Assembly (NCBI RefSeq): GCF_030651835.1
Contig: NZ_JAUSBX010000027.1
Coordinates: 1 to 33,884, forward strand
Reading direction: 5' to 3'
DNA: 33,884 bases
DNA from: Methylicorpusculum sp.
GTDB lineage: Bacteria; Pseudomonadota; Gammaproteobacteria; Methylococcales; Methylomonadaceae
Position numbers and translations under genes: made by a program. The first letter of the stretch is position 1, and each line of letters starts with the position of its first letter. Below, piece by piece: positions 7,265-13,674 of the stretch. The notes below the pieces were generated by a model. It was not told the DNA's origin. It did no database searches and saw nothing but the letters and a program-made list of their open reading frames with translations.

Positions 7265-8944
7265 TTAGTATTGAACCAGATAAGGCAATACAAACCGAAT
7301 GCCGGCTCCATCCTGCCGAATCAAGTTCCGCAGGCCCAATGCCTTGAATCTCGGTTCTTTATGTAGGCTTTTTTTATAGTTGTCCTCGGTGCTCGACGCC
7401 ACTTTGTCGTGAATACTAAAATCGCCATCTGCCAAGGTTTTCAGGCGTTTGGCAAAACTATGACTTATTTCAAAACGCTCTGTTTTGTCTGGCAAGACAC
7501 CCAAGGCCGTATGGAAACCTTTTCGGCCAATATAGACCGCAACTTTGTTTTCTTTACAATCTGAAGCATCATTTGCAACCGTAAACGAAAATAAATCTTC
7601 GCTGAAGAAAACGGTTTCCGGCCTGATGGATAACCGAAACAAACGATCCCGGCGATTTTCCATCGCCAACTCGCTGCTGACCAAGTAGCGCGCTAGCGCT
7701 ATCAATTCAAGCCGAATCGGTGATTGTTCATCCACTTCAAGCCAGCCATGAGGATGCAAAACGACATTTGCGTCGAGTGCAGCAAAATCAAATCCACGCA
7801 AATGAGCAGCCAAGGCCAATACTAGCGCCAATTGACGGGGGCTTAATGGCAATTCCAATTGCTTTTCCTTGCCCAGCACACCTGCATACAGCGGCTTGCC
7901 GGAATCGATAGGTAAGGTAATGCCGTATTTTTCTTTATCCGATAAATAACCCGCAACAAAACTATCCGGTAGCGCCGATAACGCGGTCACTAGCGCCGCA
8001 CGATTGCCGTCAAATTCGTCATACAACGCTTTGATATACGGAATTTTGCCGTCTGTGGTTTCGCCTTGTTCGATGTCAGCCAGTGAAAACCAAGTTAAAC
8101 GCTGGTCTGAGCTGATTTTTTGTTGCAAAAACAGATAACCTTCCAGCGTCAATTCAATCTGAAAAATATCCAGATAATATTCGGTTAATGCATGATTCGG
8201 GGCGGTGCCTTGCACTTGCCGATAGGGCTTTAAACTGCGCCAAGGTTTAAACGTGTAATGGGATTCAAACAGCAAGCCCGCTTCTTCGCGAAGCTCGCGT
8301 TTTAACGTTTCTGGCAAGGCACTTTGGATTAATTCGGAATTTGCAGATTGCAGCGCTTTAAGTACCGCTGTTTTATCGGCTATGAGAAGATCGTTTTGAT
8401 TAGCTCGACCACCGAGTAAGCCATAATCCCCCGCTGCTTTTTCGAAACGTTTTTTTGTATCCTCACGTTGATAAAACAAAATCTTGCCGTCGAGTTTGAT
8501 GATGCTCCAGGCCACATAGCCATATCGAATCGGCTGCGCCTGTTGATTGACATGGTGTTGAACGCGCGCCTGCTCCAGGCACTTTAATACATCGCGTTGC
8601 TGATCCTTTCGGTCGATGCCTATATCTTGAGTATTCCAAAAGTTGGCGGCAAACAAACGGGAGTCAGTATCTGCCATTGCCGTTAACACCGATGTTGCCA
8701 GCAATTGCGCCGGAAACGATACAAAACACCATTCGCCTTTTTGCAAATAATCAAGATTGAATACAGCTAAGGTATTAAGCAAGGCTTCTAATAGCGCTAC
8801 GGTATTTTCAGCAATACCCCTATTGACGGATTGTTTGCAAATCAAGTCAATTAAGACTTCACGGGGTACGCTATCAAAATCGCCTTCTTCTTCGGCGTAA
8901 TGGGGGAGAATGGAAATAAGTGGTCGAATAAAGGGTGCAGACAT
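7265..8944 (-). CDS. Large Nudix-domain protein with a C-terminal winged-helix-like end
   Basis: A 559-residue protein that I cannot assign to a named family. A Nudix fold is visible at about 140-295. GLLGGRANQ (175-183) corresponds to the glycine start of the Nudix box and RELREEAG (216-223) to its metal-binding REXXEEXG end. Some 30 extra residues lie between the two, so the box is split by an insertion. An N-terminal 135-residue helical region and a long C-terminal half surround it. The last 60 residues end in GLRNLIRQDGAGIRFVLPY, reminiscent of the recognition helix and wing of winged-helix regulators. The role could be hydrolysis of a nucleotide-diphosphate-linked metabolite or ligand-sensing regulation. 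AAGGAAA lies 6 nt before the ATG. It is the last gene of the kinase/HEPN/VapBC run, 41 nt after vapC. Confidence 0.7.
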   Translation of the reverse strand: MSAPFIRPLISILPHYAEEEGDFDSVPREVLIDLICKQSVNRGIAENTVALLEALLNTLAVFNLDYLQKGEWCFVSFPAQLLATSVLTAMADTDSRLFAANFWNTQDIGIDRKDQQRDVLKCLEQARVQHHVNQQAQPIRYGYVAWSIIKLDGKILFYQREDTKKRFEKAAGDYGLLGGRANQNDLLIADKTAVLKALQSANSELIQSALPETLKRELREEAGLLFESHYTFKPWRSLKPYRQVQGTAPNHALTEYYLDIFQIELTLEGYLFLQQKISSDQRLTWFSLADIEQGETTDGKIPYIKALYDEFDGNRAALVTALSALPDSFVAGYLSDKEKYGITLPIDSGKPLYAGVLGKEKQLELPLSPRQLALVLALAAHLRGFDFAALDANVVLHPHGWLEVDEQSPIRLELIALARYLVSSELAMENRRDRLFRLSIRPETVFFSEDLFSFTVANDASDCKENKVAVYIGRKGFHTALGVLPDKTERFEISHSFAKRLKTLADGDFSIHDKVASSTEDNYKKSLHKEPRFKALGLRNLIRQDGAGIRFVLPYLVQY

Positions 8945-8985
8945 ACGATTTTCCTTAATCGGAACAAGCTTGATGCATCAATAGC

Positions 8986-9372
8986 TCACCAAACAACCTG
9001 CACGGGGTAATCTACAAACACATGATCAATCGTGACAATTGCCATGCCTTCGATAATAGCCTGGGCAATGATAATACGGTCAAACGGATCTTTATGATGC
9101 GTTGGTAATTGCGCTAAATAGTTAATGTGCAATAAATCTATCGGCAATAACTTGATGTTATTTTCTTGGATATTTTTAATCACTAATTCTTCAATAGGGA
9201 TGGCTAACGATAACTTACCCAATTGATGTTTTATTTGCATTTCCCATGGCGATGCCATACTCAAATAAAATTCATGCTCACCAGAACTACATAGCTCTTT
9301 AACCGCTTGGGAAAGTCGCTCTGACTCATCGTTAAGCCAAAGAAAAGTGTGGGTATCGAGCAATAATTTCAC
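8986..9372 (-). CDS. vapC: Type II toxin, PIN-domain ribonuclease VapC
   Basis: A 128-residue PIN-domain toxin when read from the GTG at 9372. That start overlaps the antitoxin stop as GTGA and has GAGGGG five nt upstream. The longer TTG start at 9390 adds six unusual residues and is less likely. The four acidic PIN residues are visible: D6 (LLLDTHTFLWL), E44 (SPWEMQIK), D98 (DPFDRIIIAQA) and D116 (TIDHVF). PIN toxins cut RNA, often tRNA or rRNA sites, with Mg2+. This one belongs to the subgroup with LLDTHTFLW at the N-terminus. It is translationally coupled to the upstream antitoxin and followed 41 nt later by the Nudix gene. The target is unknown. Confidence 0.93.
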   Translation of the reverse strand: MKLLLDTHTFLWLNDESERLSQAVKELCSSGEHEFYLSMASPWEMQIKHQLGKLSLAIPIEELVIKNIQENNIKLLPIDLLHINYLAQLPTHHKDPFDRIIIAQAIIEGMAIVTIDHVFVDYPVQVVW

Positions 9373-9593
9373 ACCTGCCCCTCTAGCCAAAAACTGTCAG
9401 GGAATGCTTCATTAAAGTCATCGCTCACCTGTATTTTTCCTTTGAACAAGCCTAAAGTCAGCGGTTTCAAGTGATGTTCAGTTTCTTCATACATCACAAT
9501 GACTTTGGCCTTATGGGCATTAATGGATTTTGGTAATTGCAAATGAATTTGCTGATTATGGTCAATCTCTGCGGATAACTCGATGGCTTGCAT
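9369..9593 (-). CDS. vapB: VapB-type antitoxin (DUF2281-like)
   Basis: A 74-residue protein with an N-terminal beta-rich part (ELSAEIDHNQQIHLQLP) and a C-terminal toxin-wrapping tail LGLFKGKIQVSDDFNE followed by PDSFWL. That tail is the common signature of small antitoxins paired with LLDTHTFLW PIN toxins. It should bind VapC and block its active site, and the complex normally represses its own promoter. AAGGAAA lies 6 nt before the ATG. The gene begins only 27 nt after the stop of the receiver/HEPN gene, so the pair sits inside a longer minus-strand run, which is unusual for a free-standing module. The stop overlaps the vapC start by 4 nt. Confidence 0.88.
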   Translation of the reverse strand: MQAIELSAEIDHNQQIHLQLPKSINAHKAKVIVMYEETEHHLKPLTLGLFKGKIQVSDDFNEAFPDSFWLEGQV

Positions 9594-9620
9594 GGTTATT
9601 TTCCTTTTAGCTAGTGGTTT

Positions 9621-11030
9621 TTATGAAAAGCTGCGAGTGTAGATATGCCGTGCTACTTCAAAAAGATATTCCGGTTTTTTATAATCAAAATATTTGAATT
9701 GATAATTTAAAGCAGCGAAGTCTTTAATTTGATCGTCATTTGGTGGAATATAAACCCCGCCACTCGATGTTAAAAACCAAAAGGTTTGATAAAGTCCTTT
9801 AATAAGTAATTCACTGCCGCTACCTTTTTCTTTATGTTTTTGTAGATTATTTAATGCATCGTGATAGTTAATGGCTTGCCAAGTATTGCCTGTTGCTTTT
9901 AGCAATAAGGCATAGTTTTCTACTAAAGGTATATTTCTCCCTGTAAGGTTTCTCTCGTTTCTTTTCTTTGGATTATCACCGATTCTATTTGTCATTTCAT
10001 CCGCTGAAATGACATTTGTAAATAAACTCAACAAATGCTTTTCGTAAGGTAACAAGTCGTCGCCTAAATCAAACATTGCCCGCATATTAACAATGAATAA
10101 ATAGGCGACATCTTGCGGGGTTAACTGCTCAAATACTTTGCTATGTGCCAACCAGTTACGCGTCATTTTCATAATCCATGAAAATGCAAAGAGTTCTTTT
10201 TGGCTATTTAGTTGTTTTGGTTCGGCTGCTTCCCATTCATGTGCCAAAATTCTGATAAAAAGCTTATACAGCGAAGTGGAGTCTTTATTTTCATGGATAG
10301 ACAGGGGCAAAAATTGTTCTAAAACGTCTAAATAATCATGAAAATCTTCAAGACTGGGCTTTTTTTCAGGGTCTTTGACAAAATCCTTAAACCGTAATTT
10401 ATCTTCACTTAACGTTTTCAAATGCCGGCAACCTTCAATAATCCCCCGCCGCAACCGTGAATATGGATTTTCATAACAGGTTTTCACCCATGCCTGCACT
10501 TCCGGTGCCGATTTTTCGTAAATCGTTGGCAATGCAATTTTTGCGGTTTTAAAGGCGTCTCGTGTGGATGTTGAGTTCTCACCATGGTTGGAACAAAACA
10601 ATATGTGCTGTTTTGGAAAGCCCAGTTCAACGACTAATTCGGTATAAAGATAATAACCTGCCAGAGCTTTAAGTTTGGCGCATTCCTCTTTTAGCCGTTG
10701 CTCTTCTTCCTTTTCATCGACTGGTTTTTGGTAGTCCTGGAAGGTTTCAAGCAAAGCTAACACGTCGGTATTAATCGTATCGTCTTGGGAATAAGCAGCT
10801 AAATCTATATCGAGAATGATGTAATCAATTTTCCCCAAGTTTTGCCTAATAAACCCCAAGCCATCCTGAAAGCTCAGTTCAATATAAATGCCTTGCGCTT
10901 CTAAATTCTTTTTTAGCTGCTGTTTTTTATTGGCAAATTGCTGCTCATCAATATTGATACCGCCAAGCACTTCCGTTGCGGTGATTTTTGGGGAGTTTTC
11001 AAAATCTTCTATCCATAAAAAATAACTCAT
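9621..11030 (-). CDS. Receiver-like domain fused to a helical region with a HEPN RNase motif
   Basis: A 469-residue protein with no name that I recognise. Residues 1-180 look like a divergent response-regulator receiver: acidic pair E8/D9 after strand 1 (FLWIEDFE), phospho-acceptor candidate D74 (IILDIDL), S147 after strand 4 (ILFCSNHG) and K173 after strand 5 (IYEKSAPE). A charged insertion at about 83-125 makes it longer than a usual 120-residue receiver. The rest is helical, and RNWLAHS (291-297) is an Rx4H motif with the polar residue after Arg that marks HEPN ribonucleases. I infer a phosphorylation-controlled RNA-cutting effector. AAGG lies 6 nt before the ATG and the gap after the kinase stop is 9 nt, so the two are coupled. 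Alternatively it is a phospho-sensing regulator whose HEPN-like part is inactive. Confidence 0.7.
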   Translation of the reverse strand: MSYFLWIEDFENSPKITATEVLGGINIDEQQFANKKQQLKKNLEAQGIYIELSFQDGLGFIRQNLGKIDYIILDIDLAAYSQDDTINTDVLALLETFQDYQKPVDEKEEEQRLKEECAKLKALAGYYLYTELVVELGFPKQHILFCSNHGENSTSTRDAFKTAKIALPTIYEKSAPEVQAWVKTCYENPYSRLRRGIIEGCRHLKTLSEDKLRFKDFVKDPEKKPSLEDFHDYLDVLEQFLPLSIHENKDSTSLYKLFIRILAHEWEAAEPKQLNSQKELFAFSWIMKMTRNWLAHSKVFEQLTPQDVAYLFIVNMRAMFDLGDDLLPYEKHLLSLFTNVISADEMTNRIGDNPKKRNERNLTGRNIPLVENYALLLKATGNTWQAINYHDALNNLQKHKEKGSGSELLIKGLYQTFWFLTSSGGVYIPPNDDQIKDFAALNYQFKYFDYKKPEYLFEVARHIYTRSFS

Positions 11031-11039
11031 TGCTCGCCT

Positions 11040-12398
11040 TCATTTAGAAATTAAAAGTTCATTGGGTATACCAAACTCTACAACAAATTCATCCTGCGGT
11101 ACGGGTTTAGTAAATGCACTGCCTGTCTTGCGCGCTAAGGCCGATAAAAAGGAGTGCCCTTTATGGCTGCCTTTGATAATTGTGCGTTCACTTCGAATGC
11201 TGGGATTGCGACAAGTCAAAACTTGAAAACCCCCACGTTCAGTCCATTCCACGATAACCGATTCCTTGCTTGCCGATGAATAATACTTAAAGGCATTCAC
11301 CAGTATTTCATTGAGTAGAATGGTGATGAACGATTCGGTCACGCCGTATTCTTTAAATTGAAACTCTGCATGTTCAAAACCGATAAGTTCAAGTTTAAAA
11401 AAGTGCTGTTCGAGCCAGTCAAAGCGTTGCTCCAGTGAATCCGACTGATTTAATAACAGCGCGAAACTTTGCTCCCATTCAACTTGTAACGCTTGTTCCA
11501 GTTCAAAATAGTCCTCACACCAGGTTTTATAGCTTACCTGCTCTTCGCACTGGCCGTGCGCCTTGGCATAAGCCATGTAATGTTGCTGGATTTTTTCCGC
11601 ACCTGATACCGAAAGTAAGTGTAGTAAAATCATATCCAGGGTTTTACTAAAAACTGTCACCAGTCTGCCGCTGCCTTGGCGATCTTGCTTGATTTTATCT
11701 TTAAGGATTTCGGCATCGGTGGAAATGATGCTGAAAATGTTTAACAAACCGCGCATGGTTTGCGCTGCTTCGGTATACAGCTTGACCTGATTATCGTGAG
11801 TGGTGTTGTAGATAATCGCATCCAGAGGACTGCGGAATTTATGGGCGAACATTGACATCATGTCTTCTAGTTCTTTTTTTGCGTCCTGCAATTGTTTCTT
11901 TTTTTCATCAAGTTCTTTCGAAATTTCTATAACATGACGATAAGTATCTGTATGCAGTGAATTATGGCATCTTTCTCTATCTTCTGATGATTGATAAAGG
12001 CTAATAGCTTTGTTAATGTCATCAAAAGCAAGTTCGAAGTTTTTTTGCATCGCATAACAGAGACTACGTTCCTCGTATCCCTGCGCTGCATAAAAATCTA
12101 ATTGAAAAGATTCTTGGGTAAGGGTGATAAGTTCATGACTTCCTTCCTCATTATTCCAGGTTGTCCGATTATTCGCATCATGAAGCTCTTTTAACTGAAT
12201 AACCTTGTTACAGTCCGCTATGCAAAGTTCATACTTTTCATCGGCTCTATAACACATGGCTCTATAAATATAAGCCTCAAAAAAATTAGGATCTAACTCG
12301 ATGGCATTTGAAAATTTATCTATCGCGGAGATAACATCACTTTGCTCAAGATAGTTAAGCCCCAAATCAAAATATTTTTTTGCAGATGGCTCGTTCAA
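11040..12398 (-). CDS. TPR-containing histidine kinase
   Basis: A soluble 452-residue kinase read from the TTG at 12398, which has AGGGAG seven nt upstream and places residue 1 just before the first TPR. The ATG at 12476 (478 residues) lacks a ribosome site and lies upstream of a probable promoter. TPR-like repeats are at about 6-40, 40-74 and 101-136. A coiled coil follows, then an H-box MFAHKFRSPLDAI with H186. The HATPase part has an N-box LNEILVNAFKY (N363, E364, N368) and a glycine-rich lid SHKGHSFLSALARKTGS (411-427). The D-box is weak, as in divergent GHKL kinases. There is no membrane segment, so it should sense a cytoplasmic signal through the TPRs. Its stop is 9 nt before the receiver/HEPN gene, the obvious partner. 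Confidence 0.82.
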   Translation of the reverse strand: MNEPSAKKYFDLGLNYLEQSDVISAIDKFSNAIELDPNFFEAYIYRAMCYRADEKYELCIADCNKVIQLKELHDANNRTTWNNEEGSHELITLTQESFQLDFYAAQGYEERSLCYAMQKNFELAFDDINKAISLYQSSEDRERCHNSLHTDTYRHVIEISKELDEKKKQLQDAKKELEDMMSMFAHKFRSPLDAIIYNTTHDNQVKLYTEAAQTMRGLLNIFSIISTDAEILKDKIKQDRQGSGRLVTVFSKTLDMILLHLLSVSGAEKIQQHYMAYAKAHGQCEEQVSYKTWCEDYFELEQALQVEWEQSFALLLNQSDSLEQRFDWLEQHFFKLELIGFEHAEFQFKEYGVTESFITILLNEILVNAFKYYSSASKESVIVEWTERGGFQVLTCRNPSIRSERTIIKGSHKGHSFLSALARKTGSAFTKPVPQDEFVVEFGIPNELLISK

Positions 12399-12440
12399 TA
12401 TAATTCTCCCTAAATAAACCGCCAAAAAACAATATTCACC

Positions 12441-12470
12441 ATAAAAACTAAATGGGATTATTTTCGTCAA
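12441..12470 (-). promoter_or_regulatory. Probable sigma70 promoter of the kinase/HEPN operon
   Basis: On the minus strand TTGACG (12465-12470) is separated by 18 bp from TTTTAT (12441-12446). Transcription would begin near 12434, giving a leader of about 35 nt to the TTG start at 12398. The -35 is near consensus and the -10 is weak. A promoter here would exclude the upstream ATG at 12476 as the start. Confidence 0.4.
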
Positions 12471-12537
12471 ATACATTTAAGTGACAAAGCATTTTCATAA
12501 AATAATCTCATAATATCGTCCGATCAAATATTCGATT

Positions 12538-12568
12538 GATTTGGAAGCAATGCAATTGCCTCCAAATC
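12538..12568. other. Strong hairpin between the glycine-zipper and kinase genes
   Basis: A 13-bp stem closes a 5-nt loop. On the minus strand GATTTGGAGGCAA pairs with TTGCTTCCAAATC, all Watson-Crick except one G-U. No T-run follows on either strand, so it is not a textbook intrinsic terminator. It could stabilise the end of the upstream glycine-zipper mRNA, act as an operator or attenuate read-through into the kinase operon. Confidence 0.6.
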
Positions 12569-12610
12569 ACACGCCACAGTTTTAGATGGAAAGCGTGGAT
12601 TGCAAAGTTT

Positions 12611-13045
12611 TTACTTTTTTGGGCGTGATTTGCCGAATTTGAAAGCCGCTGCAACTGTTCCGCCTAGTGCAATTACTCCACCTCCAATAGCAATTGGAAT
12701 AGCCCAAACTGGCGCAGTCCCTATTCCCACAATCGCAAGTGCTGGGCCAGTCCAACTGCCTATGGCAATTCCTGCTGCAGCAAATGGTACAGTCGCGGCC
12801 ATTCCAACACCTCCTGATACCAGTCCTACACTCGAACCAATAACTCCACCAGTTATTCCCCCAATTGTCGCGCCTACTGCGCTAATTGTTGCCGTAGCTG
12901 ATGTACCTGCTGCAACTATACCGATGTTCAATGCCGTGGTGCCTCCAACGATAGATGCGCTAATGGCTATGTTCTGCGCAATTTTTTTCTTGACGGGCGA
13001 ATTAATCGCTTCATTGCTTTTATCGTTTGCATTGAAAGAGTTCAT
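12611..13045 (-). CDS. Glycine-zipper hydrophobic protein of unknown function
   Basis: A 144-residue protein with a short polar, lysine-containing head (1-23) followed by about 110 residues made almost only of Gly, Ala, Ile, Val, Ser and Thr. It contains repeated GxxxG/GGxxGG spacing (ATIGGITGGVIGSS, VSGGVGMAA, IAIGGGVIALGGTVAAA), and the C-terminus is basic (FKFGKSRPKK). This pattern indicates several closely packing membrane helices, as in glycine-zipper pore or scaffold proteins. GGAG lies 8 nt before the ATG, supporting this strand over the proline-rich shadow frame on the other strand. It is 212 bp upstream of the kinase start, same orientation, separated by a hairpin and a promoter. It might be a membrane effector or bacteriocin-like peptide; I do not recognise the family. 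Confidence 0.65.
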   Translation of the reverse strand: MNSFNANDKSNEAINSPVKKKIAQNIAISASIVGGTTALNIGIVAAGTSATATISAVGATIGGITGGVIGSSVGLVSGGVGMAATVPFAAAGIAIGSWTGPALAIVGIGTAPVWAIPIAIGGGVIALGGTVAAAFKFGKSRPKK

Positions 13046-13674
13046 GTCTTTTTCTCCGGTTGTTGTCGTTGAATTGTTTGTTCTTGTGACTTAAATAAGC
13101 CAGCAAGCCATTCTTAATTTATAAATTTATACAGCGGGTTTGTTGCTTATGCCGCCGTCTCAACATGGTGTGTAGTATCCGGGAAAGACTTGGCGTTGTA
13201 ATGGGAGAACTGTGGGAATTTTTTAAATCATCAATGAGCCGTTGAATCGAGGTAAGTTACATTTTGAAATGCGTTAGACAAAAATTGTTCAAGGGAAAAT
13301 TAACCGGCTGCTTTATGTTGGTATGCTGCCTATCGGAAATCTAAAGCGAAGGTAAGCCGCGGTTGAAAGTTACCATCATCGCCTCAACATCAAATTACGA
13401 ATATCCCTGAATTTTTAGAAAAAAGGGCTGGGGGGAAGCTTTTTGAGGATACCCACAACAGGGCAGATTGTTATTCCGGACAAAATCTGCATTTCCACCT
13501 TCCTTGGCGCTCAGATGCTACAGCCAAGCCCCCATGGAAGGGTTTACGGCATTCCTCAAAAAGCTTTTCCCAGCCCAATATGACGCCGAAAAGATCAAAC
13601 TGAAAATTGCTGGGATCACTGATTCAAGAAGACAAGCACCACTACAACTTTCGTAAGCTCATTAGGTCATGCCA
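13046..13674. other. 629-bp gene-free stretch
   Basis: Between the glycine-zipper gene and the SagB-like gene I find no convincing coding sequence. The left part (13100-13140) is AT-rich and may hold the promoter of the glycine-zipper gene. The right part is occupied by the palindromic repeat at 13425-13576 and its flank to 13612. The 62-codon plus-strand frame at 13468 lies inside the repeat and is not a gene. Confidence 0.6.
13425..13576. repeat. MITE-like palindromic repeat, copy B
   Basis: A 152-bp element with 26-nt terminal inverted arms at 13425-13450 (GGGCTGGG, then AAGCTTTTTGAGGA) and 13551-13576, identical over blocks of 8 and 14 bases apart from a small length difference. Nested inside are GCAGATT/AATCTGC, CTTGGC/GCCAAG and CCTTCC/GGAAGG pairs, so most of the element can fold as one long cruciform. 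Its right two thirds plus flank (13480-13612) match copy A in inverse orientation, and the CCATGGGGGCTTG core is shared with copy C. No transposase is encoded, so any movement would depend on an enzyme from elsewhere. Confidence 0.78.

Noticed and set aside
7093-7347. 84-codon plus-strand frame across repeat C and the end of the Nudix gene
   Set aside because: It combines repeat sequence with the antisense of a conserved gene and has no ribosome site.
9369-9593. Treating the VapBC pair as an independent element unrelated to its neighbours
   Set aside because: I did not adopt this firmly, since the 27-nt gap to the receiver gene and the same strand suggest co-transcription. A separate insertion cannot be excluded from sequence alone.
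12600-13094. 164-codon plus-strand frame opposite the glycine-zipper gene
   Set aside because: It is the Pro/Ala-rich mirror of a Gly/Ala-rich coding strand, starts at TTG without a ribosome site, and the minus-strand frame has GGAG at proper spacing.
13468-13656. 62-codon plus-strand frame in the 13.5 kb intergenic region
   Set aside because: It lies almost entirely within the palindromic repeat, and the homologous copy A does not preserve it.
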